Source: Rathayibacter caricis DSM 15933 (GTDB taxonomy: Bacteria; Actinomycetota; Actinomycetes; Actinomycetales; Microbacteriaceae). Taken from it: DNA of 64,000 nucleotides. This document shows, one piece after another, positions 57,408 to 64,000 of this stretch. The translations under genes were made by a program, and so were the position numbers. The stretch spans positions 186,001 to 250,000 of the forward strand of contig NZ_PZPL01000002.1 of NCBI RefSeq assembly GCF_003044275.1, read 5' to 3'. The first letter of the stretch is position 1. Each line of letters opens with the position of its first letter. The notes beneath the pieces were generated by a model. It was not told where the DNA came from, did no database searches, and worked only from the letters and a program-made list of their open reading frames with translations.

Positions 57408-58190
57408 TCAGGCGTTGATGAGGGCGCCGCCGTCGGCGTGGAGATTTTGGCCGGTGATCCAGTGGCTGTCGTCGGAGGCGAGGAACACGGTGACCGGCGC
57501 GACGTCGTCATAGGGGTTGCCCGCACGACGGAACGGATTCGCGATGAACATCTCCTGCACGCGCTCACGCACCTCCGGACTCAGGGTGGTGAGACCCCCC
57601 GAGGCGTTCTCGGTGAGCCCGTTGGGGCAGAGCGTGTTGATCCGGATGTTGTACTGGCCCCACTCTCGGGCGACGCTGCGCGACAGCCCGCGCACGGCCT
57701 CCTTGGAAGCCGCGTAGGGCGCGTAATAAGCCTCGCCCGACACCGCTGCCTCCGACGCGAAGTTGATGATCGACGAGCCTGCGCCCTCCTTGTCGCGGAG
57801 GTAGGGGAAGCACAGCTTCATGAGGTGCCAGTAGGCGTAGACCGAGCTGCGCATCTCGACGTCGAGATCGTCGATCGTCTTCTCGAGGAACGGCTTCGGG
57901 ATGGTGATGGTGTGCGCGTTGTTGACGAGTACGTCAATCGTTCCAAACTGCGCCGCCGTGGCGTCGACGAACGCGACGAGATTGTCGTAGTCGGTGATAT
58001 CCACGGTCATCGCGAGCACCTCGGCGCCCCGCTCCTCGCAGAGCCTCTTCGTCTCCGCCAGCTTCTCTTCGTTCCTCGCGCAGATCGCGAGCTTCGCGCC
58101 CTCCGTCGCCATGCGAAGCGCCTGCTGCTTTCCCAGTCCGCTGGAGCATCCGGTGATCAGGACGACCTTGCCGTCGAGCTTTCCTGCCAT
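57408..58190 (-). CDS. Short-chain dehydrogenase/reductase (SDR)
   Basis: A 260-residue SDR: KVVLITGCSSGLGKQQALRM, DVLVNNAHTITIPKPFLEKT, INFASEAAVSGEAYYAPYAA followed by SKEAVRG (S, Y-x-x-x-K), and NPYDDVAPVTVFLASDDSHW ITGQ at the end. GGAAG nine bases before the ATG at 58190 supports this start; 58196 and 58250 are in frame too. Together with the second SDR and the esterase it may form a catabolic set. Confidence 0.9.
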   Translation of the reverse strand: MAGKLDGKVVLITGCSSGLGKQQALRMATEGAKLAICARNEEKLAETKRLCEERGAEVLAMTVDITDYDNLVAFVDATAAQFGTIDVLVNNAHTITIPKPFLEKTIDDLDVEMRSSVYAYWHLMKLCFPYLRDKEGAGSSIINFASEAAVSGEAYYAPYAASKEAVRGLSRSVAREWGQYNIRINTLCPNGLTENASGGLTTLSPEVRERVQEMFIANPFRRAGNPYDDVAPVTVFLASDDSHWITGQNLHADGGALINA

Positions 58191-58371
58191 GTTCATCTTC
58201 TTCCGTGTCGTTGCGCTCCGCACCGGAGCTCGCGTCGGGTCCAGCTTCACTGCGTGGGGCGGGCCCGTCGTCGTTCCCGCGGATCGGACCGTGTACTACA
58301 AATGAAGCAGTGGTCAACCACCGCGGGCGGTCGCAGGACCCAGAACAATGAAATGGGACCCTTCCGCCGAG

Positions 58372-59841
58372 CTATGGGCACGCGAAGGCATGCACGAAGC
58401 GTTCATCGTCGTTCCACGGCAGCCACTCCGTATCGGCTTCCGGGATGCCGACCGTGGCGAATCGGACCCATGCGCGGCTCATCTCGCGGGAGAGCGTTGC
58501 GCGGTAAGGATTCACGCCAACCAGAGGGATGCGCTCGACGGTGCCGAACACGTAGGGGATGTCCAACGAGTGACAGGAGCCGACGAGACCGTCAAGAACG
58601 TCGCTCATCTCGCGGAACTCATAGGCCCATACCGAGTCGGCTACCGTCGCGGCGATCGAGGCGAGATCGCGTGCGGGGCCTTCGAAGAGCATTGAACTCA
58701 GAACCCGCGCGAAGACGAGGTGCGGTCTCTCGTCGAGCACCTCGGTTGCGGTGGTCGTGAATGCTGCTTCCGCCCGAGGAACTCCCAGCTCTGTCAGCCG
58801 CGCGATGGCCTCGTCGGCGGTGAGGTCCACTGTGAATCGTGGATCCGCCGCAAACAGCGACCCGACCTCGTGGGTAGTCCACCCGATCAACAGCTGCTTG
58901 CCTGTGAAGCGGGGGGTGGCGACCGGCCAGAAGGGGTGCTCGGGAAGGTGCACCGCGTCGAGTGTCGGTCCGATACCACCCGAGGACTCCATCGACTCGG
59001 GCCCGAAGCTGAGCCCCGCCGCGGCGAGAGCATCGGCCTGGAGGTGGATGAGGTCGTCGACCGGGACGTCCAGGAGAGAGGCGACTCCGCCTTCTGCAGC
59101 GCCGACAACGCGATCACGGAACTCCGAGGCGGCCGTCTGCGGAAGGACGCGGGGGAACGGCCCACTCATCATGATCGCGCGAGCGAACAGGTCGGTCGCC
59201 GCAGGCATGGCGCAGAGTGCGGCGACCTTGGCACCTCCGCCGGACTGCCCGGCGATGGTGACGCGAGAGGGGTCTCCGCCGACCGAGGAGATGTTGTCGC
59301 GAACCCACTGCAGTGCCATCACGATGTCGAGCATTCCGGCGTGGGCCGAATCGGGCAGGCCTTCCGCGCGCAGATCGAGGAATCCGAGAATGCCGAGTCG
59401 GTGGGTGACGGTGACGATCACCACCTCTTCCGTAGCCGCCAGTACGTCGCCGTTGAACCACATCTCGTTCCCGGATCCCGCGAGATAGCCACCCCCGTGC
59501 AGCCACACCAACACGGGAAGCTCTTCCCCTGTGCGCGCCGCAGGGGCCCAGATGTTCAGCCGCAAGCAGTCCTCGCTCGTGGGGCCGCCTTCGAGCGGAG
59601 AGCCGTTCCGCGGGTGCATCAAGCGACCGAGGCGGTCGCGGTTGTCGATCTGCGGTGCGCTGGGCCCGAAGATCACCGCGTCGCGGACACCGTCCCAGGC
59701 TCTCGGCAGACGGGGCGCGCGGAAGCGGTTCGCTCCCGCGGTGTCGTCGCCGTAACGGACTCCGAGGAGCGTGAACACGCCGCCGGACTCCACGCCGCGA
59801 AGCACGCCCTGAGGTGTTGAGATCTCCCTGTGCACGGCCAC
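58372..59841 (-). CDS. Type B carboxylesterase/lipase
   Basis: A 489-residue alpha/beta-hydrolase of the carboxylesterase B family: GVFTLLGVRYGDDTAGANRF, SEDCLRLNIWAPAA, VLVWLHGGGYLAGSGNEMWF (oxyanion), VTIAGQSGGGAKVAALCAMP (nucleophile serine), and a late histidine in VGSCHSLDIPYVFGT. GAAGGAG before the GTG. No signal peptide. It should release an alcohol and an acid that the nearby SDRs could oxidise or reduce (inference). Confidence 0.93.
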   Translation of the reverse strand: MAVHREISTPQGVLRGVESGGVFTLLGVRYGDDTAGANRFRAPRLPRAWDGVRDAVIFGPSAPQIDNRDRLGRLMHPRNGSPLEGGPTSEDCLRLNIWAPAARTGEELPVLVWLHGGGYLAGSGNEMWFNGDVLAATEEVVIVTVTHRLGILGFLDLRAEGLPDSAHAGMLDIVMALQWVRDNISSVGGDPSRVTIAGQSGGGAKVAALCAMPAATDLFARAIMMSGPFPRVLPQTAASEFRDRVVGAAEGGVASLLDVPVDDLIHLQADALAAAGLSFGPESMESSGGIGPTLDAVHLPEHPFWPVATPRFTGKQLLIGWTTHEVGSLFAADPRFTVDLTADEAIARLTELGVPRAEAAFTTTATEVLDERPHLVFARVLSSMLFEGPARDLASIAATVADSVWAYEFREMSDVLDGLVGSCHSLDIPYVFGTVERIPLVGVNPYRATLSREMSRAWVRFATVGIPEADTEWLPWNDDERFVHAFACP

Positions 59842-60133
59842 CGACCAACTCCTTCGTCAGGCGACGCGGGTGCAGGTCAGGACGCGCATCCCGTGTAATA
59901 GTGAACACCACCACCAGCGCCTTGACAAGCGGTTGCCACAGCAAGGCGGCGAGACGGTCGATCCTGATCGCGGAAGGCGTAATCGTCGAAGAACGGCTGC
60001 CGCCGGACGATGCTGAACGGCCCGCTCCGCCCCCTCGTAACGATTCACGTACAAGAGTGGCAATCGGTTGTCAGTACGGCTATTGTCGGCGGAACGCGAC
60101 GAAGCGTGTCTCGCGTAAGACGAAGGAGTTTTT

Positions 60134-61705
60134 ATGCAGTCTCTGAGAGCATCCGCCGGAAGCAGCCGCGGATGGCGTCTGGCGGCGGCCGCGGCCGTCG
60201 TTGTCGCGACACTGAGTGTCAGCGCATGCTCGCCCGGTGGCGGCGGTACCGAGACAGGCGGCGGACAAGCGCCGACCGAACTCACGATCCCCGTGGCGCG
60301 GCAGCCCTCCCAGCTGGACCCTGTCAGTGCCTCATCGGGCACGGATGGGTACATCTGGAAGTCGGTCTACGACACTCTCGTCTTCACCGGACCAGACGGC
60401 GAGTACGAGCCGAGGGCTGCTACGGAGTGGTCCTTCTCCGAAGACGGTCTGACGATGAACCTGACGCTTCGCGACGACCTCGTCTTCTCGGACGGCACAC
60501 CCGCGACCGCGAATGACCTGAAGGCGACACTGGAGCGCATCCGGGACACCCCGGGGCCGAGCCAGCGCGAGGTCGAGGGCATAGCGTCGATCGAGGTCAC
60601 CAGCGACACGGCGCTGACGCTGACGCTGAGCCAGCCCGACCCCAGCCTCCTGCGGAAGTTCACCGGCCCAGCCGGCATCATCGCGAAGGCGGGCGAGCTG
60701 GCGGAACCGGGTTACGGGCAGAATCCGATCGGCTCCGGACCGTACATCCTCGATCTCGAAGCTTCGACGCCCGGGGCGGAGTATGTGCTGACCAAGCGGG
60801 ATGATCACTGGAACGCCGACAACTACCCCTTCTCAACCGTCACGGTCCGCGTCATCGAAGACTCCACCGCGCTCGAGAACGCACTCCGCTCCGGGGAGGT
60901 CGACGTCGCACCGAGCGTGCTTCCCGCCTCGCGTGCCTCACTGGAGTCAGTGCCGGGCATCGAGATCTCCGAGGTCGAGAACACCAGCCAGCAGACCTTG
61001 ATCATCGCCGACCGGGACGGCACCATTCAGCCGGCCCTCGCCGACGTGCGCGTTCGGCAGGCGATCAACATGGCTTTCGACCGGGAGAACATCGTGGCGA
61101 ATGCGATGAACGGACTGGGCGCTCCATCCGAGCAGGTGTTCTATCCGACCTTCGACGCCTTCGACGAAGCCCTCAACGACACCTATGAATACGACGTTGA
61201 GGGGGCCAAAGATCTGTTGGCAGAAGCAGGCTATCCCGACGGCTTTTCGGTGACGATGCCGAGCATCATCTACTCGGGGCAGCTCGAGCCCGTTGTGGGG
61301 CAGGCTCTGGCGGACATCGGGATCGACGTGACATGGCAGCCGATCCCGGCCCAAGACACGGTTACCGCCATCACGTCCAAGTCGTTCCCCCTCGTGGTCT
61401 GGCCCGACGGCAACGACCCCGACGGCACGGTCGCCTTCGGTCACTTCTCGCCGCAGGGATTCCTGAACCCCTTCGGCAGCGAGGATCCCGAGCTCACCGA
61501 GATGCTCACCCGAGCGCGTGCGGCCGTCTCTGCAGAAGAGGCGAGCGCGGTCTACCAGGAGATCAACGAGTGGGGCGTCGAGAACGCCTGGTCTGCCCCC
61601 ATCGTCAAGAGCCACTCGCTGGTCGCCGCGCGGGAGGGGTACGCAGTCGTGAACACCTCTTATCAGATCGCCCCGACTCTCGACCAGTTCGACGTCTCCG
61701 AGTGA
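60134..61705 (+). CDS. Peptide/nickel-type ABC transporter substrate-binding lipoprotein
   Basis: A 523-residue SBP family 5 protein. The signal peptide has lipobox S-V-S-A-C (C32), then LTIPVARQPSQLDPVSASSG. The family signature region includes ATEWSFSEDGLTMNLTLRDD and LVFSDGTPATANDLKATLER, with IGSGPYILDLEASTPGAEYV later. It binds oligopeptides, opines or similar ligands outside the membrane and delivers them to the permeases encoded next. AAGGAG before the ATG. The 292 bases before it hold only the divergent promoters. Confidence 0.93.
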   Translation: MQSLRASAGSSRGWRLAAAAAVVVATLSVSACSPGGGGTETGGGQAPTELTIPVARQPSQLDPVSASSGTDGYIWKSVYDTLVFTGPDGEYEPRAATEWSFSEDGLTMNLTLRDDLVFSDGTPATANDLKATLERIRDTPGPSQREVEGIASIEVTSDTALTLTLSQPDPSLLRKFTGPAGIIAKAGELAEPGYGQNPIGSGPYILDLEASTPGAEYVLTKRDDHWNADNYPFSTVTVRVIEDSTALENALRSGEVDVAPSVLPASRASLESVPGIEISEVENTSQQTLIIADRDGTIQPALADVRVRQAINMAFDRENIVANAMNGLGAPSEQVFYPTFDAFDEALNDTYEYDVEGAKDLLAEAGYPDGFSVTMPSIIYSGQLEPVVGQALADIGIDVTWQPIPAQDTVTAITSKSFPLVVWPDGNDPDGTVAFGHFSPQGFLNPFGSEDPELTEMLTRARAAVSAEEASAVYQEINEWGVENAWSAPIVKSHSLVAAREGYAVVNTSYQIAPTLDQFDVSE

Positions 61706-61712
61706 CCTGACC

Positions 61713-61743
61713 GGCGGGGCCGACCGCTTCTGGCGGCCCCGCC
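61713..61743 (+). terminator. Hairpin between binding-protein and permease genes
   Basis: GGCGGGGCC and GGCCCCGCC form a nine-pair stem, eight bases past the stop codon, with no T-tract. Such stems often protect the upstream mRNA and lower downstream permease output. Confidence 0.55.
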
Positions 61744-61824
61744 GACCCGCGCGCCTGCCTTACCTTCCCCGCCGACCGGCACGCTTGCCGTACTACCCCC
61801 ACCTCTCTTGAAATCGAGGATTCC

Positions 61825-62766
61825 TTGCTGAGATACGCAGCGCGCCGGATCGCGACAGGCATCATCCTGATCGTCTTGGTCTCAGCGATCACCTACTGGC
61901 TATTGAGCTTCTCGTTCGACAGCATCCTGGCCAACCGGCTTCTGACCGCCGCCAACACCGAGACCGTCGCCGCGCTCAAGGCCGAACTCGGCCTCGACCG
62001 TCCGATCCCCGTGCAATACGTGGACTGGCTCGGTCGGGTGCTGACCGGAGACCTCGGCCAGTCCTTCTACACGGGGGAGCCAGTCGCTTCCGCGGTCGCC
62101 CGTCGCATGGGGGTGACCTTGTCGGTGATCATCCCGGCGTTGATCATCTCCGTCGTCATCGCCGTGGTGCTCGGCGTTGTCGCTGCAGCCCGAGGCGGCT
62201 GGATCGACAAGATGCTGCAGGGCGTCATGCTCAGCGGTCTCCTGATCCCGGGCCTGCTTGTCGCCATTTTCCTCGTGTCGGTTCTCGCCGTCACCCTGCA
62301 GGTACTTCCGGCCGGCGGCTACACCTCGCCGCAGGATGACCCCCAGGCATGGGTGCGGTCGATAACGATCCCGGTCATCGTGCTGTGCCTCGGGGGAGCC
62401 GCCAACATCGCCACCCAGGTACGCGGCACGATGATCGACGAGCTTCGCAAGGACTACGTGCGGACCCTGCGTACGCGGGGCGTCAGCACGAGAGCGCTGG
62501 TACTGCGTCACGCACTGCGCAACGCAGCGGGGCCGGCGCTTACCGTCGCGGGTCTGGAGTTCGGGTCGATGTTCTTCGGCGCGCTCGTCATCGAGCAGGT
62601 ATTCGCCCTCCCCGGCGTCGGTCTCTACAGCTTCAACGCCTCCATCCAGGGCGACTTCCCGGTCATCATGGGGCTCGTCATTTTCTCCGTCGGTCTCACT
62701 GTCGCCATCAACCTCATCACCGACCTGGCCAATGGTTGGCTGAACCCGAAAGCGAGAGTCCATTGA
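61825..62766 (+). CDS. ABC transporter permease (DppB-like)
   Basis: A 313-residue permease with about six helices: RRIATGIILIVLVSAITYWL, ELGLDRPIPVQYVDWLGRVL, VTLSVIIPALIISVVIAVVL, the EAA-type coupling loop YVRTLRTRGVSTRALVLRHA LRNA, and IEQVFALPGVGLYSFNASIQ. Start is TTG at 61825 with GAGGA upstream. Its stop overlaps the next start. Confidence 0.9.
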   Translation: MLRYAARRIATGIILIVLVSAITYWLLSFSFDSILANRLLTAANTETVAALKAELGLDRPIPVQYVDWLGRVLTGDLGQSFYTGEPVASAVARRMGVTLSVIIPALIISVVIAVVLGVVAAARGGWIDKMLQGVMLSGLLIPGLLVAIFLVSVLAVTLQVLPAGGYTSPQDDPQAWVRSITIPVIVLCLGGAANIATQVRGTMIDELRKDYVRTLRTRGVSTRALVLRHALRNAAGPALTVAGLEFGSMFFGALVIEQVFALPGVGLYSFNASIQGDFPVIMGLVIFSVGLTVAINLITDLANGWLNPKARVH

Positions 62767-64000
62767 GCGCGACACTGCCCGTCATCGCGGAGACCGTCGA
62801 TCCGCCCGATCGCAGCTCCCGCCGCAGCACATTCGGCAAGCTCATTCGGGATCCGCAGGCTGTCATCACCGGCACGATCATCCTCGTGATGGTGGTATTC
62901 GGGCTGCTCGCGTCTGTGCTCCCTATGCATGAGCCGAACGAAGCGCGCCTCGACTCGTACAACCTTCCTTTGTTCTCCGACACCTACCCCCTCGGTACCG
63001 ACCAGTTCGGTCGTGACATCTTCAGCCGACTGCTGCACTCGATGAACACCGCGACGGTCTCCGCTCTGATCGGCACCTCGATCGCGCTGGTGATCGGCAC
63101 CGCGGCCGGCCTGGTCGGGGGATACTTCCAGCGGGTCAGGGGTGTGACGGAGTGGCTCTTCACGTTGATCATGACCTTCCCCGGTCTGCTCCTGCTCATC
63201 CTGCTGATGCCGCTCACCGCGGGCGACTACCGCTACACGATGGCCATCTTCGGTGTGCTTCTGTCGCCGGGCATCTACCGCATCGTGCGCAATCAGACGA
63301 TCGGCGTCGGCCGCGAGCTTTACGTCGACGCGGCTCGAGTCTCCGGCGTGACGAACACGCGCATCCTCGCGCGACACGTCCTGTCGGTCGTCCGTGGGCC
63401 GATCATCGTCGCGACGTCGTTCCTCGCCGGATCGGCGATCGGAGTGCAGGCGGGGCTCGCGTTCCTCGGAGTCGGTTCGAAGGAGATCCCGAGCTTCGGG
63501 GCGATGATCGGCGACGGATTCCGCAACCTGTATGTCGATCCGCTGCAGTACATCTGGCCGTCGCTGTGGCTCGGTCTGCTCACGGCGTGCCTGGTCCTTT
63601 TCGGAAACGCCCTTCGGGACGCGTTCGAGGGTGCCCGTCCCCGCCCGGCGAAACTCACCGTCAACGGCACCGCTCTCGACGAGGTGAAGCAGCGCGCCGC
63701 CGACCACAAGGCCGGAGCCATGCTCGACGTGCACGATCTCGGAATCGCCTACCAGTCGCCCTCCGGGGACCGCGTCGAAGTAGTCCGCGGAGTGTCGCTG
63801 CAGGTCAACCCCGGCGAGGTCCTCGGGCTGGTTGGCGAGTCCGGATCAGGCAAGACGCAAACCGCTTTCGCCGTCCTGGGCGTCCTGCCGTCGGAGGCGA
63901 TCGTCACACGCGGCTCGGTCCTCGTCGAAGGGCGTGAACTGCTGGGGGCGAAGCAGAAGGATCTGCATGCGCTGAGGGGCTCGACCATCGCGTACATCCC
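62763..64000 (+). CDS. ABC transporter permease (DppC-like) fused to ATPase (DppD-like), partial
   Basis: At least 412 residues, open at the right edge, starting at TTG 62763 and overlapping the previous stop. Residues 1-295 are a DppC permease: YPLGTDQFGRDIFSRLLHSM, LYVDAARVSGVTNTRILARH (coupling loop), AFLGVGSKEIPSFGAMIGDG. From about 320 an ABC ATPase begins in the same frame: LDVHDLGIAYQSPSGDRVEV, VLGLVGESGSGKTQTAFAVL (Walker A). No stop codon separates the domains. Such permease-ATPase fusions are known among actinobacterial peptide transporters. The Q-loop, signature and Walker B lie beyond the window. Confidence 0.88.
   Translation, partial: MSATLPVIAETVDPPDRSSRRSTFGKLIRDPQAVITGTIILVMVVFGLLASVLPMHEPNEARLDSYNLPLFSDTYPLGTDQFGRDIFSRLLHSMNTATVSALIGTSIALVIGTAAGLVGGYFQRVRGVTEWLFTLIMTFPGLLLLILLMPLTAGDYRYTMAIFGVLLSPGIYRIVRNQTIGVGRELYVDAARVSGVTNTRILARHVLSVVRGPIIVATSFLAGSAIGVQAGLAFLGVGSKEIPSFGAMIGDGFRNLYVDPLQYIWPSLWLGLLTACLVLFGNALRDAFEGARPRPAKLTVNGTALDEVKQRAADHKAGAMLDVHDLGIAYQSPSGDRVEVVRGVSLQVNPGEVLGLVGESGSGKTQTAFAVLGVLPSEAIVTRGSVLVEGRELLGAKQKDLHALRGSTIAYI

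Overview
The window is high-GC DNA with overlapping operons (ATGA, GTGA and TGATG junctions), many GTG starts, a mycobacterial-type LexA box and an SCO6880-type conjugation protein. This points to an actinobacterium, most likely Micrococcales/Microbacteriaceae (inference). It reads as a conjugative plasmid or plasmid-like element carrying metabolic cargo. A primase-like replication protein, a ParA/ribbon-helix-helix partition pair with an iteron field, a type IV secretion cluster and a mutagenic-repair operon all lie within 27-51 kb. No relaxase, rRNA, tRNA or CRISPR array was seen.

Layout. 0-5 kb: a partial serine recombinase, two paralogous excisionase-like proteins, a frameshifted DUF3800 gene, fragments of an acetyltransferase and an arsenate-reductase-like gene, and a 640-base stretch without a supported gene beside a strong hairpin. 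5-12.5 kb: mostly minus-strand small genes in three operons, each preceded by a copy of a 250-420 base hairpin-rich non-coding element. They encode SSB, a glutaredoxin, a DUF3560 protein and unknown small proteins. This resembles the leading region of a conjugative plasmid. A plus-strand island at 8.0-8.8 kb encodes a three-helix membrane protein and two tiny acidic proteins. 12.6-24.7 kb: cargo, including TetR/VOC, cupin/HTH, YciI-like, SRPBCC, pterin-dehydratase/VOC fusion, epoxide hydrolase, alpha/beta hydrolase and DHFR-like genes, with several decayed genes.

24.8-27.2 kb: a three-gene tyrosine-recombinase operon whose last member looks catalytically dead. 27.5-34 kb: partition genes, iterons, umuDC under a LexA box, the replication initiator, and two RHH genes separated by a duplicated leader that places a ribosome-binding site in a hairpin. 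34.2-39.6 kb: a serine hydrolase, then an XRE regulator / ImmA protease / membrane protein / hydrolase operon whose protease is frameshifted in an A7 run. 39.8-50.8 kb: conjugation genes (lipoprotein, peptidoglycan hydrolase, pilin-like protein, TrbL-like protein, SCO6880 protein, VirB4-like ATPase, two small proteins, VirD4-like coupling protein, DUF4913).

50.9-64 kb: an MFS exporter with a divergent TetR, a 1.26 kb stretch without a supported gene, a NarL-type two-component system, two SDR dehydrogenases plus an SDR remnant, a carboxylesterase, and a peptide-type ABC importer whose second permease is fused to an ATPase and runs off the right edge.

Several otherwise conserved genes (DUF3800, umuC, ImmA, a lipoprotein) are broken by a single-base indel. 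umuC and ImmA break in homopolymers. This could be decay, phase variation or residual assembly error; the sequence alone cannot decide.
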